This document shows positions 52,498 to 63,616 of a stretch of 64,000 nt of DNA, in pieces. Each line of letters opens with the position of its first letter. The stretch's first letter is position 1. The position numbers were made by a program, and so were the translations under genes. A model generated the notes under the pieces. It ran no database searches and was not told where the DNA came from. It worked only from the letters and a program-made list of their open reading frames with translations. Location: the NCBI GenBank assembly GCA_035934235.1, contig DASYYB010000025.1, positions 72,186 to 136,185 on the forward strand, given 5' to 3'. Source of the DNA: REEB95 sp035934235 (lineage in GTDB: Bacteria; Pseudomonadota; Alphaproteobacteria; ATCC43930; CGMCC-115725).

Positions 52498-53844
52498 ATG
52501 CCGCTTTCCGTCGCCATCGTCGGCCGCCCCAATGTCGGCAAGTCGACGCTGTTCAATCGCTTGGCCGGCCGTAAGACGGCGTTGGTGGCGGGCGAGGCTG
52601 GACTGACGCGCGACCGCCGCGAAGTGGCCGTCGATTTCGCCGGACTCGCGCTACGGCTGACGGATACCGCCGGCGTCGAAACCACGACGCGCAGCGACAT
52701 GGCAGCACGGCTCCGACTGCAGACCGAGAAGGCGTTGGCGGCGGCCGATGTCGCTCTGTTCGTGATCGACGCGCGCGAGGGGGTGACGGCGCTCGATCGC
52801 GACGTTGCTCGCTGGTTGCGCCGACAGGGCAAGCCGGTGATTCTAGTCGCCAACAAGACCGAGGGCCGCGCGCCGCCAGGACTGGCCGAAGCGTTCGAAC
52901 TTGGGTTGGGCACGCCGGTGCCGGTTTCGGCCGAGCACGGCGAGGGTATTTCGGCGCTGTACGATGCGCTGCTGCCGTTTGCGCGATCCGAGTCCGGCGA
53001 TGCGCCGGCGCCCGAACCGGCAAAACGCGCCGCGGCGCTTCAGCTTGCCGTGGTCGGCCGCCCAAACGTCGGCAAGTCGACGCTGGTCAATCGCCTGCTC
53101 GGCGAGGAGCGCGTCCTTACCGGACCCGAGCCGGGGGTCACGCGCGATGCCATCGCGATCGAATGGCAGTGGCGCGGTCAGCCGATCAAGCTCATCGACA
53201 CCGCCGGTCTGCGGCGCAAGGCGAAAGCCGTCAAGGGCGCCGAGACGCTCGCCGTCGGCGACACGCTCAAGACGGTTCGGTTCGCCGAAGTGGTGGTCCT
53301 GGTTATCGACGCCACCGCCGGAGTGCAGCGCCAGGACTTGGCGATCGCGCGCCTCGTCGCGGACGAGGGCAGGGCGATCGTGCTCGCCGCCAACAAATGG
53401 GATCTGGTCGCTGCGCCCAAGGAGGCGCTGACCGACATCGTCGAGCGGATTTCCGAGTCGCTACCGCAACTGGCGGGCCTGAAGCCGCTGACGCTATCGG
53501 CCGCAACCGGCGCCGGCTTGGCCAAGCTGCTGCCGGCGGCGCTGAAGGCGCATATAGCGTGGAACCACCGTGTGCCGACCGGCGCGCTCAATCGCCTCCT
53601 GGCGCGCGCGCTCGAGCGTCATCCGCTGCCTCTCGTTGGGGGCCGGCGGCTCAAGCTCCGCTACATGACGCAGGTCAATACCCGGCCGCCGACCTTCGCC
53701 CTGTTCGCCTCCAAGCCGGGGGAACTGCCGGACAGCTGGCGACGGTACCTGGCGAATCTGTTGCGCGAGCAGTTCGACCTGCCTGGGGTGCCGCTGCGGC
53801 TCATGCTGCGCAAAGGCCAGAATCCATTCGCAAAGAATTCCTAG
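52498..53844 (+). CDS. der: GTPase Der (EngA), ribosome assembly
   Basis: A 448-residue tandem GTPase with two G domains: G1 'GRPNVGKSTLFNRL' at residues 8-21 and again 'GRPNVGKSTLVNRL' near 186. A C-terminal KH-like domain follows ('LKLRYMTQVNTRPPTFALF'). It matures the 50S ribosomal subunit. Closely coupled to bamB upstream. Confidence 0.95.
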   Translation: MPLSVAIVGRPNVGKSTLFNRLAGRKTALVAGEAGLTRDRREVAVDFAGLALRLTDTAGVETTTRSDMAARLRLQTEKALAAADVALFVIDAREGVTALDRDVARWLRRQGKPVILVANKTEGRAPPGLAEAFELGLGTPVPVSAEHGEGISALYDALLPFARSESGDAPAPEPAKRAAALQLAVVGRPNVGKSTLVNRLLGEERVLTGPEPGVTRDAIAIEWQWRGQPIKLIDTAGLRRKAKAVKGAETLAVGDTLKTVRFAEVVVLVIDATAGVQRQDLAIARLVADEGRAIVLAANKWDLVAAPKEALTDIVERISESLPQLAGLKPLTLSAATGAGLAKLLPAALKAHIAWNHRVPTGALNRLLARALERHPLPLVGGRRLKLRYMTQVNTRPPTFALFASKPGELPDSWRRYLANLLREQFDLPGVPLRLMLRKGQNPFAKNS

Positions 53845-53884
53845 CGGTGGTTATACGAAAAATCAGGATATCGCCATAAGTTAC

Positions 53885-53898
53885 TGATTTTAAAATCA
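53885..53898. promoter_or_regulatory. AT-rich 14-bp palindrome after der
   Basis: TGATTTTAAAATCA is a perfect palindrome inside the most AT-rich stretch of the right half (about 53855-53925). It lies 41 bp after der and about 95 bp before the VOC gene start. It could be an operator or an AT-rich promoter element; no partner copy was found. Confidence 0.3.
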
Positions 53899-53991
53899 TA
53901 AGATCGGATTCTGAATGCGAAGTCTCGACAGGCAAGCACCTGTTGTGCGAACGTGACACGCGCTGCCGGGGCCTCCGGCGGGTGGAGGACC

Positions 53992-54960
53992 ATGGTCAAG
54001 CCACTGAAACCGCCGGCTAAAACCGGAACGGCCGGACGCACGGGCGCCAAAGGTGGGCGGATCGACGGTTTGCGCAGCGTCGACCTCGGCGTCACCGATC
54101 TCAAGTCACGGGCGCGGTTCTACACCGACATCTGGCGTTTGGCGCCGGTGGTCGAGCATCCCGGCTCGGTCTATCTGCGTGGCACCAGCGCGTACCATCA
54201 CGTCCTCGGCCTCCACGCCCGGCCGCGCGCTGAGTTGTTGCGCATCGATTTCACGGCGCCCGGCAAGGCCGAGATCAATGCTATCCACGCCAGCCTCAAA
54301 AAGGCGGGGCTCGCCGAACTCGAGAAGCCGGGACCCATCAACGAACCGGGCGGCGGTTACGGTTTTGCGTTCAAGGATCCGGAAGGCCGGACCATGCGGG
54401 TTATCACCGGCGACCGACGCCATGCCGATGCGACCACGCGGGCGGATCGGCCGATGCGCGTCACGCATGTCGTACTCAATTCCGCCGATGTTGATGCGAT
54501 CAGCGCTTTCTACGTCGATAATCTCGGATTCCGCATCATCGACCAAACGCGGATGATGACGTTCCTCTGCTGCAACGATCAGCATCATGTCCTGGCATTC
54601 GCGCGCGGCACGGCGCCGACGCTCAATCACATCGCTTTCGAAATGCCGGATATCGACAACGTCATGCGCGGCGCGGGCCGTCTGCGCGAAAGCGGCTTTG
54701 CGATCGAATGGGGCGTTGGCCGGCATGGGCCGGGCAATAACGTGTTCGCTTATTTCGTCGGGCCGGACGAAGTCGTCATCGAGTACACCGCCGAAATTGC
54801 GCGCATCGGCAAGAGCTACAAACCACGCGGCCCGGAAGACTGGACCTGGCCGCCGGGCCGGATGGACCAGTGGGGTATCGCGATCGGTCCGACCGACCGC
54901 ATGAAGCAGGCTCAGCAGCGGATCGCCTTTGCGTCCGGAATCTTCCGTCCGGCGGGCTGA
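53992..54960 (+). CDS. Two-domain VOC-family dioxygenase-like protein
   Basis: A 322-residue protein with two tandem vicinal-oxygen-chelate modules (about 25-130 and 150-275). The second module shows a possible metal triad: H in 'MRVTHVVLNSAD', H in 'APTLNHIAFEM' and E in 'DEVVIEYTAE', as in extradiol ring-cleaving dioxygenases. It probably binds iron(II) and cleaves a catechol-like substrate. The start ATG 53992 has GGAGG only 3 nt upstream. No aromatic-degradation genes accompany it. Confidence 0.75.
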   Translation: MVKPLKPPAKTGTAGRTGAKGGRIDGLRSVDLGVTDLKSRARFYTDIWRLAPVVEHPGSVYLRGTSAYHHVLGLHARPRAELLRIDFTAPGKAEINAIHASLKKAGLAELEKPGPINEPGGGYGFAFKDPEGRTMRVITGDRRHADATTRADRPMRVTHVVLNSADVDAISAFYVDNLGFRIIDQTRMMTFLCCNDQHHVLAFARGTAPTLNHIAFEMPDIDNVMRGAGRLRESGFAIEWGVGRHGPGNNVFAYFVGPDEVVIEYTAEIARIGKSYKPRGPEDWTWPPGRMDQWGIAIGPTDRMKQAQQRIAFASGIFRPAG

Positions 54961-55085
54961 TTCCGGCGCTTCGGGCGGCCGCTTTTTAGACGGCATTTTG
55001 AGGCTTCTTGCAGTGGCCTGCATTTGAGCAACATGCCGCCAACGCCTAGGAAACTATTAGGGCATCGTCTTTAGACTCTGCGGCG

Positions 55086-55304
55086 ATGATTTCGGCTCAG
55101 TTAACGCGTGAGCTCCCGACCGTTACGGCCGACGCGGACACGGCTGCGTTGACGACGCGTGTCGAAAGCGCCGCCGTCTAGTCCGGGCTAGCGGATATGC
55201 TCTATTCGTCGCCGTGGCCGGTCGCCACCAACCTGTTGGTGACGCTGGCAGCAGTCGGCATCCTGTCGTTCGTCTTCGATACGTCCAGTCTTCCTCGGTT
55301 AGGG
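55086..55304 (+). pseudogene. Damaged N-terminal part of the histidine kinase gene
   Basis: An open reading from ATG 55086 is stopped by an in-frame TAG at 55179-55181 and continues in the same frame from ATG 55197 through a membrane-helix segment ('NLLVTLAAVGILSFVF'). It must then change frame near 55300 to join the kinase. In the kinase frame a TAG sits at 55300-55302, immediately before the intact reading. One stop plus one frameshift indicate decay of the membrane sensor part, unless the sequence has errors here. Confidence 0.55.
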
Positions 55305-55305
55305 C

Positions 55306-56529
55306 GTGTCGATCGTCGGCATTTCCATCATTCGCATCGTGCCGTGGCGGCTCTATCGCAAGCACCGCCACGACGATGACTTCGAGCTGCAGCAGTGGAT
55401 CCGCCGCGTCACCTACTTCGCCGCCGCGACCGGTTGCCACTGGGGCAGTTTGGCGATGGCGGTCGCAATCCAATCGAATGCGCCGACTGACAGTTTCGTG
55501 CCGATTATCATTGCCGGGCTCGCCGGCGGCATCGCCTCGGGTTACACCGCGCACGTTCCGGTGGTCGATGCGTTCGTCTGGCCCGTGGTCGCGCCGCTCA
55601 TCGTCATCACCTTCGCTGCCGACGATCCGGCGCACATCGCGCTGGGTGTGCTGTATCTCGCGTTCGCGTTTAATCTCAGTCTCATGGCGCGGCGCTCGTT
55701 CGCGTCGCTGATCGCGCTCATCCGCAACAAGACGGAAAAGGAAAAATTGGTCGGCCGCCTGTTCGAGGCCAATCGCCGGGCGGAAACCGCGTTGCGCGCC
55801 AAGTCGGAATTCCTCGCCAACATGAGCCACGAGTTGCGTACGCCGCTCAACGCGGTGATCGGGTTCTCCGAGATCATTAGCGGCGAGGTACTAGGGCCGA
55901 TCGGCAACGACAAGTACCTCGAATATGCACGCGACCTGAACGCCAGCGGCCGGCACCTGTTGGAGTTGATCAACGACATTCTTGATCTGACGAAGATCAC
56001 GGCCGAGCGCCTGGAACTGGCGGACGAGGTCATCGACGTCACCGACCTGATCGAATCCTGCGTGCGCATGGTCGCGCGCCGCGCGGCTTCACAGGAGATC
56101 AACCTTGTCCGCGTGATTGCGCCCGAAGTCGCCGGCGTGCGCGGCGACGAGCGTCGCCTGCGTCAGGTGGTGCTCAATTTGCTGACCAACAGCGTGAAGT
56201 TCACGCCGGCCGGCGGTTCGGTTGCGGTGCGCGCTTCGATCGAATTCGATCGCCTGGTCATCGAGGTGCGCGACACCGGTGTCGGCATTTCCGAAAGCGA
56301 TCTGCCGATGGTGTTGGAGCCGTTCGGCCAGGTCGATAATGCCTTTAACCGCACCGGTGGCGGCACGGGCCTCGGTTTGCCGCTGACCAAGAAGCTCGTC
56401 GAACTGCATGGCGGTGTCTTCGTGATCGAAAGCGTACCGAACCAGGGTACGGTGGTCCGGGTGATCCTGCCGCCGGACCGGGTCGTGTCGCAGGTGCCCA
56501 TGCCGCGGTCGGCCAACGCCGCCGCCTAA
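55306..56529 (+). CDS. Sensor histidine kinase (N-terminus disrupted)
   Basis: A 407-residue frame with several membrane segments (1-150), a short coiled linker ending 'RAKSEFLANMSHELRTPLN' (H-box near residue 185), N-box 'LNLLTNSVKFTP', G1 'DTGVGIS' and G2 'GGTGLGLPLTKKL'. The kinase core is complete. The start at GTG 55306 lies right after a stop, and upstream remnants show the original first helix is broken off. No response regulator gene is adjacent. The 3' end overlaps the convergent SDR stop as CTAA. Confidence 0.72.
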   Translation: MSIVGISIIRIVPWRLYRKHRHDDDFELQQWIRRVTYFAAATGCHWGSLAMAVAIQSNAPTDSFVPIIIAGLAGGIASGYTAHVPVVDAFVWPVVAPLIVITFAADDPAHIALGVLYLAFAFNLSLMARRSFASLIALIRNKTEKEKLVGRLFEANRRAETALRAKSEFLANMSHELRTPLNAVIGFSEIISGEVLGPIGNDKYLEYARDLNASGRHLLELINDILDLTKITAERLELADEVIDVTDLIESCVRMVARRAASQEINLVRVIAPEVAGVRGDERRLRQVVLNLLTNSVKFTPAGGSVAVRASIEFDRLVIEVRDTGVGISESDLPMVLEPFGQVDNAFNRTGGGTGLGLPLTKKLVELHGGVFVIESVPNQGTVVRVILPPDRVVSQVPMPRSANAAA

Positions 56530-57227
56530 GGCCCGACGATCTTGCCGTGATGCGGACAATCCGCCGCGGCGAGTTGTACGAACAATCCGGTCACGTCTTC
56601 CGGCGCTTTGAGCATCGCGCGATCCTCGCCGGGAAACGCCTCGGCGCGCAGGCGCGTGTGCACCGGACCCGGATCGACCAGATTGACCCGGATCGGCGTG
56701 CGCATGACCTCGGCGGCATAGACCCGGACCAGCGCCTCGAGCGCGGCTTTGCTGGCGCCGTAAGCACCCCAGAATGGCGCGAGATCCCGGCCGGCGGCGC
56801 AGGTGACGAACATCGCTCGGCCGCCGTCGGAGCGGCGCAATAACGGATCGAGCGATCGGATCAGGCGGTAGTTCGCCGTCACGTTGACATCGAAAACTTC
56901 GGTCCACAGTTTCGGGTCGATGTGGCCCGTTGGCGACAAGCTGCCCAGCACGCCGGCGCACGCCGCAACGATATCAAGCTTGTGGAAGCGCTCATTGAGC
57001 GCAGCACCCATATGGTCGATCGCGTCGAACGTCCGCAGATCGAGCGGCACCAGCGTCGCGGCACCGCCCGCCGTGCGTACCGCATCGTCGAGTTCTTCCA
57101 GGGCTCCCTGGGTCCGCGCCACCGCGATGACGTGTGCGCCTTCAGCGGCGAAGCGCCGCGCCACGGCCGCGCCGATACCGCGTGACGCGCCGGTCACCAG
57201 CGCGAGACGACCTTCGAGCGCCCGCAC
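56526..57227 (-). CDS. Short-chain dehydrogenase/reductase
   Basis: A classical SDR of 233 residues: 'VTGASRGIG' (about 11-19), 'ACAG' and the catalytic 'YGASK' near residue 155, with 'DPGPVHTRL' after the active site. Substrate unknown. The start is a GTG at 57227, directly after the purF stop, so the two are coupled; this SDR behind purF is a recurring alphaproteobacterial neighbour. Confidence 0.88.
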   Translation of the reverse strand: MRALEGRLALVTGASRGIGAAVARRFAAEGAHVIAVARTQGALEELDDAVRTAGGAATLVPLDLRTFDAIDHMGAALNERFHKLDIVAACAGVLGSLSPTGHIDPKLWTEVFDVNVTANYRLIRSLDPLLRRSDGGRAMFVTCAAGRDLAPFWGAYGASKAALEALVRVYAAEVMRTPIRVNLVDPGPVHTRLRAEAFPGEDRAMLKAPEDVTGLFVQLAAADCPHHGKIVGP

Positions 57228-58682
57228 TCAGACGGTCTCAGAGAGGAGCGAAAGCTGGGTTGACACCGTGCCGGCGTCATGATCGACGAGCGGCACTGGA
57301 TAATCGCCGGTGAAACAGGCGTCGCAGAATTGCGGCGCCTTGCCGTCACGCTTGGCCTGGCCAAGTGCGCGATAGAGTCCGTCGATCGAGACGAAGGCGA
57401 GGGAATCGGCGCCGATATGCTGTGCCATGGTCTGCACGTCCATCGTCGACGCAAGCAGCTGGGTGCGTTCCGGCGTCGCGATGCCGTAGAAGCACGAATG
57501 CGTGGTCGGCGGACTGGAGATGCGCATGTGCACCTCGCGCGCGCCGGCTTGGCGGATCATGGCGACAATCTTGGTCGAGGTGGTGCCACGGACGATCGAA
57601 TCGTCGACCAGCACGACGCGCTTGCCTTCGATGCTGGCCCGGTTGGCGTTGTGTTTGAGCTTCACGCCAAGATGGCGGATCTGATCGGTCGGCTCGATGA
57701 AGGTGCGGCCGATGTAATGGTTGCGGACAATGCCGAGCTCGAACGGCAGCCGGCATTCCGCGGCATAGCCGATCGCCGCCGGCACGCCGGAATCCGGCAC
57801 CGGGATGACGATGTCGGCAGGCACCGCGCTTTCGCGCGCCAATTGCATGCCGATGCGTTTGCGCGCCTCGTAGACGCTCAGGTCATCGACGACGCTGTCG
57901 GGCCGCGCGAAGTAGATGTATTCGAACACGCAAAACCGCTTATGCGTGTTGGCGAACGGCTTGGTGCTCTTGATGCCGCCGGGGCCGATGGAGATCATCT
58001 CGCCGGCTTCGATGTCGCGCACGAAAGTGGCGCCGATGATGTCGAGCGCGCAGCTTTCCGACGCCAGGATGAATGCGTCGCCGAGCTTGCCGAGCACCAG
58101 CGGCCGGATGCCAAGCGGATCGCGCACGCCGATCAATCCATGCTGGGTTAGCGCCGCGAGCGAATAGGCGCCTTCGACTTGGCGCAGTGCCTCGGCCATC
58201 CGCTCCTCGACCGTGTCCTTGAGCGACGTGGCGATAAGATGGACGATCACCTCGGTGTCCGAGGTCGATTGGAAAATGCTGCCGCGCCGCACCAGACGGT
58301 TGCGCAGCTGATACGAGTTGGTGAGGTTGCCGTTGTGGCAGATCGCCAAGCCGCCGAAAGTGAAATCGGCGAACAGCGGCTGGACGTTGCGCAACACGAC
58401 TTCGCCGGTGGTGGCATAGCGGACGTGACCGATGGCCGAATGTCCCGGCAGCCGACTGATAACGTCCTTGGAACTGAAATTCTCGCTGACCAGACCGAGG
58501 CCGCGATGGGCGTGAAATTGCTCGCCGTCGTAGGCGACGATTCCAGCCGCTTCCTGACCGCGATGCTGTAAGGCATGCAGCCCCAGCGCGGTCAGGGCCG
58601 CCGAATCGGGATGGCCATAAACCCCGAAAACGCCGCATTCCTCCCGGAAATGGTCGTCGTCCCAGGGGTGGGTGGTCAGCAT
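57228..58682 (-). CDS. purF: Amidophosphoribosyltransferase
   Basis: A 484-residue first enzyme of de novo purine synthesis, converting PRPP and glutamine to phosphoribosylamine. A propeptide of about 15 residues precedes the glutaminase cysteine in 'ECGVFGVYGH'. 'LHALQHRGQEAAG' and the PRPP loop 'VVLVDDSIVRGTTS' are intact. It lies downstream of cvpA with a 174-bp gap, the usual cvpA-purF order. Confidence 0.95.
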   Translation of the reverse strand: MLTTHPWDDDHFREECGVFGVYGHPDSAALTALGLHALQHRGQEAAGIVAYDGEQFHAHRGLGLVSENFSSKDVISRLPGHSAIGHVRYATTGEVVLRNVQPLFADFTFGGLAICHNGNLTNSYQLRNRLVRRGSIFQSTSDTEVIVHLIATSLKDTVEERMAEALRQVEGAYSLAALTQHGLIGVRDPLGIRPLVLGKLGDAFILASESCALDIIGATFVRDIEAGEMISIGPGGIKSTKPFANTHKRFCVFEYIYFARPDSVVDDLSVYEARKRIGMQLARESAVPADIVIPVPDSGVPAAIGYAAECRLPFELGIVRNHYIGRTFIEPTDQIRHLGVKLKHNANRASIEGKRVVLVDDSIVRGTTSTKIVAMIRQAGAREVHMRISSPPTTHSCFYGIATPERTQLLASTMDVQTMAQHIGADSLAFVSIDGLYRALGQAKRDGKAPQFCDACFTGDYPVPLVDHDAGTVSTQLSLLSETV

Positions 58683-58856
58683 GCTACCGCCTTTGTGCGC
58701 GCTTGGGCCGCTCGCCGTCCGGCGGCCGCAAGCCTTAGATGGTGTCGCCAGCCGTCGCCGTCGAGGCCCACAGCCTTCTACACGGATTGCGGCACGACTG
58801 CCAGAGCCGGTTGTCGCACCCGGCCTGGGCGGGCGACGGCGCGCTAATGGCTATGC

Positions 58857-59494
58857 TTAATGCGCGCCCTGGTTCTGCTGGAAGAGCCGGTCGAGATCAT
58901 GCTGGTCCTGCGGCGAGTAATCGGGCGAGCCGCCTTGCGGCGCCGGTCCGGCCTTGGGGATGCTGAGGGCATGCAACGCGTCCTGGAGTTGCTGCTGCAC
59001 CGAGGCGGCGCCTTGCGAGTGCCCGGCGCCGGGCGCCAAATGTCCCAGCATCGCCAGGCCGGTTGCGAGCATCGGCCGCGTCCGCGCTTGCGTCCACCAT
59101 TGCGGCGACGCCTCGAGCGCCGGCATGACCACCAGCATGGCCGCATAAACCAGACAGGCGAGCAGGGCGCCGCGCGCCAATCCGAAAACGAACCCGAAGG
59201 TCCGATCGATGCCGCCGGCCGGGCTATCCTTGACGCGGTTGGCAATCGCCGCGGTGATCAGCGAGAGCACGATCAGAGCGACGATGAACGCGACAAACGC
59301 CGACGCCGCGCTCGCCAGTCGGTCGCTCGGCGTGAAGCGCATGGCGAACGGGTGCAGATAGGGCACGGCGTAGAGCGCCGCCACCGACGCGCCGAACCAG
59401 GCAATGATCGACAGCACTTCCTTGATGAAGCCACGCACGAAGGCGAACAACCCCGATGCGACGACGAAGACGATGATGGCTATGTCGAATCCGG

Positions 59495-59498
<4 letters not shown>
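58857..59498 (-). CDS. cvpA: CvpA-family membrane protein
   Basis: A 213-residue inner-membrane protein with four hydrophobic segments, opening 'FDIAIIVFVVASGLFAFVRGFIKE' as CvpA does. A glutamine-rich, proline-rich cytoplasmic tail of about 45 residues follows. CvpA is linked to colicin V production and envelope stress tolerance. The ATG overlaps the radA stop by 4 bp. Confidence 0.88.
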
Positions 59499-60928
<1,430 letters not shown>

Positions 60929-60956
60929 GGTCAGGCTTGGAGGAAATTCCGGGCGG

Positions 60957-61733
60957 TCACAGCGCGCGCACCTCCATCTTGATCGGGCCTTCGCCGCGGC
61001 CGTGGATGAACTGATCGACGTAGGGATTGCCCGATTGGTCGATCGTCTTGGACGAGCCCTGCCAGATGATTTTGCCTTTATAGATCATGGCGATCCGGTC
61101 GGCGATCTTGTGCGCCGAGGCCATGTCGTGCGTGATCGAAACCGCCGTCGCGCCGAGATCGCGCACGCATTTGATGATCAGATCGTTGATCACGTCGCCC
61201 ATGATCGGATCGAGACCGGTCGTCGGCTCGTCGAAGACGATGATTTCGGGCTTGGCGGCGATGGCGCGTGCCAGACCGACACGCTTCTGCATGCCGCCCG
61301 AAAGTTCCGCCGGCCACAGCTCGGCCACTTCGGGACCGAGTCCGACGGCGCCGAGCGTCTTGATCGCCGTCGCCTTGGCTTCGTCGCGGCCGATGCCGTG
61401 GCCCTGGATGAGACCGAAGGCGACGTTCTGCCAGACACGCAAGCTGTCGAAAAGCGCGGCGCCCTGAAACAGCATGCCGAACTTGCGCATCAGTCGCTCG
61501 CGCTCGCCGCGCTTCAGGCCCGTAACCTCTTGCCCATCGATCTTGATCGAGCCGGCGTCGGGCTCCATCAGCCCGATGATGCATTTGACCATCACCGACT
61601 TGCCGGTGCCTGAGCCGCCGATGACGACGACGCTTTCGCCAACGCCGACATCGAGATCGAGCCCGTCGAGCACGACCTTGGAGCCGAAGGATTTCCTCAG
61701 CCCGCGGACGGAGATTTTGGGCGCGCCGGTCAT
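60957..61733 (-). CDS. mlaF: ABC transporter ATPase of lipid transport (MlaF)
   Basis: A 258-residue ATPase of the Mla/organic-solvent type: Walker A 'GGSGTGKS', signature 'LSGGMQKRVGLARA', Walker B 'IIVFDEPTTGLDP'. It powers phospholipid traffic between membranes with MlaE. The ATG overlaps the mlaE stop by 4 bp. An mlaD gene, which usually lies next to mlaE, is not present here. Confidence 0.9.
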   Translation of the reverse strand: MTGAPKISVRGLRKSFGSKVVLDGLDLDVGVGESVVVIGGSGTGKSVMVKCIIGLMEPDAGSIKIDGQEVTGLKRGERERLMRKFGMLFQGAALFDSLRVWQNVAFGLIQGHGIGRDEAKATAIKTLGAVGLGPEVAELWPAELSGGMQKRVGLARAIAAKPEIIVFDEPTTGLDPIMGDVINDLIIKCVRDLGATAVSITHDMASAHKIADRIAMIYKGKIIWQGSSKTIDQSGNPYVDQFIHGRGEGPIKMEVRAL

Positions 61734-62506
61734 GACGAAAACAGCAACGCCGAGAGGATGTAGTCGAACATCAGGATCAGTACCGAAGCCGACACCACCG
61801 CATAGGTTGTCGCAGCGCCCACGCCCTGCGCGCCGCCCTTTGAATGATAGCCGGTATAACAGCCCATCAGCGAGATCAGGAAACCGAACACTGCCGATTT
61901 GATTAGGCCCGAGACGACGTCATCGGTGCGCAGGAAATCCGCGGTGTTCTGGAGATAAGCATATGGATTGAAGCCGAACTTATAGGTCGCAACCAGGAAG
62001 CCGCCGAAGACGCCGATACAGTCGGCGACCAGCACCAGCACCGGCAGCGCCACGATGCCGGCCAGCAGGCGCGGCGCGACTAGGTACTTGTAGGGGTTGG
62101 TCGACAGGGTCGACAGCGCATCGATCTGGTCGGTGACGCGCATCGTGCCGACTTCGGCGGCGATGGCAGCGCCGATGCGCCCGGCAACCATCAGGCCGGC
62201 GATCACCGGACCGAGTTCGCGCGTCATGCCGAGGACCACGACTTGCGCGATGGCGCTCTCGCCGCCAGTGATGCGGTTGAAGCCGGTGTGCAACTGCAGC
62301 GCCAGCACCATGCCGATGAAGATCGCGGTGAGACCGACAACCGGCAGCGAGTAATAGCCGATGTCGACGAACTGCCGGAGGATCAGGTTGACGTAGATCG
62401 GCGGCCGGAAGCAGTGGCTGACCGCGTGGAGCGTGAACAGCGCGAGACGGCCGGTCGCCGCCAGGAACGCCAGGACGACGCGGCCTATCCGCGCGACGAA
62501 CGCCAT
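61730..62506 (-). CDS. mlaE: ABC transporter permease of lipid transport (MlaE)
   Basis: A 258-residue membrane protein with about five helices and the MlaE family sequence 'LELGPVIAGLMVAGRIGAAIAAE'-like core (here 'TRELGPVIAGLMVAGRIGA') and 'TMRVTDQIDAL'. It forms the permease core of the Mla complex with MlaF. It begins 1 bp after the alr stop. Confidence 0.9.
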   Translation of the reverse strand: MAFVARIGRVVLAFLAATGRLALFTLHAVSHCFRPPIYVNLILRQFVDIGYYSLPVVGLTAIFIGMVLALQLHTGFNRITGGESAIAQVVVLGMTRELGPVIAGLMVAGRIGAAIAAEVGTMRVTDQIDALSTLSTNPYKYLVAPRLLAGIVALPVLVLVADCIGVFGGFLVATYKFGFNPYAYLQNTADFLRTDDVVSGLIKSAVFGFLISLMGCYTGYHSKGGAQGVGAATTYAVVSASVLILMFDYILSALLFSS

Positions 62507-63616
62507 TCAGCGCGCTCCGCGATAGACCCGGGCGTAACGCCGGCCGAGCAGCGTCAGCATCTCGTAGCTGATCGTGCGCGCGGCCGCCGCCGCGTCGTCG
62601 ATGCCATAGCTGTCGTCGAGCAAATCCACATAGGCGCCGGGCTTCGCCCGATCCGCCTCGATCCCTGTCACGTCGAGCGTCAGCAGATCCATCGAGATGC
62701 GTCCAACGAGGGGAACCCTTCGACCGGCGATCGCCGCGCTGCCGCGGTCGCTGGCGGAGCGAAGCCAGCCGTCGGCGTAACCGACTGCGACAGTCGCAAT
62801 GCGACTCGGCCGCTCCATGCGGTGCGTCGCACCATATCCAACGGTCTCTCCTGCGTCAACGTCACGGACCTGGAGAATCCTGGCTTTGAGGACGACGACG
62901 GCGCGCATCGGATTGGGTTTGCCGGGCAGGGGATTGATGCCGAACAACGCCGCGCCCGGACGCACGATCTGGAAATGATAGGCAGGGCCGAGAAAGATCG
63001 CCGACGACGAGGCGAGCGATGCCGGCGCCTTGGGTAGGCGCGCGAGCGCAGCGCGGAAGCGCGCAAGCTGCTCAGGGTTTTTCGGATGCTCAGGCTCGTC
63101 GGCGCAGGCGAGGTGACTCATGATCGCGGCGAGGTCGAGACGCGCGAGCAGGCTCCGGTCCGCCGTCAACCGATCCAGTTCGCGGCGCGACAGGCCGAGC
63201 CGTTCCATGCCGGTGTCGAGATGAAGGATCGCCGGCTTGCCGGGGTAAGCCTTGCTCCAACGCATGGCCTGGTCGAGATCGTTGAGTACCGGAACGAGCC
63301 GGCGGCGCGCGAATTCCGCCTCGCTCTTCGCCAGCACGCCATCGAGCACGGCAATGCGCGCCTTGGGCAATATCTTGCGCAGGGCGATCCCTTCGTCGAG
63401 CGAAGCGACGAAGAAGAGCCCGCAACCCGCGCGCGCCAGGACTGGACCGACTTCCGCGGCGCCGAGGCCGTAGGCGTCCGCCTTGATCACGGCCGCCAGG
63501 CGCGCGCCTGGCGCCAGCTCACGCTTCAGCCGTCGCCAGTTCGCCGCGACGGCGCGCAAGTCGATTTCGAGGATAGCGTTCGCCCGGTCGGTCGCGACCT
63601 TGCGATCAGAAGGCAT
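62507..63616 (-). CDS. alr: Alanine racemase
   Basis: A 369-residue PLP enzyme that makes D-alanine for peptidoglycan. The PLP lysine is in 'AVIKADAYGLG' near residue 45, and the second catalytic region includes 'VGYGATHRMERPS'. The 5' end overlaps the dnaB stop by 11 bp, matching the conserved dnaB-alr order. Confidence 0.93.
   Translation of the reverse strand: MPSDRKVATDRANAILEIDLRAVAANWRRLKRELAPGARLAAVIKADAYGLGAAEVGPVLARAGCGLFFVASLDEGIALRKILPKARIAVLDGVLAKSEAEFARRRLVPVLNDLDQAMRWSKAYPGKPAILHLDTGMERLGLSRRELDRLTADRSLLARLDLAAIMSHLACADEPEHPKNPEQLARFRAALARLPKAPASLASSSAIFLGPAYHFQIVRPGAALFGINPLPGKPNPMRAVVVLKARILQVRDVDAGETVGYGATHRMERPSRIATVAVGYADGWLRSASDRGSAAIAGRRVPLVGRISMDLLTLDVTGIEADRAKPGAYVDLLDDSYGIDDAAAAARTISYEMLTLLGRRYARVYRGAR

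Noticed and set aside
54961..54995. Intrinsic terminator after the VOC gene (GC-rich run followed by TTTTT)
   Set aside because: The GC-rich segment does not form a stable hairpin of sufficient stem length directly before the T-run.
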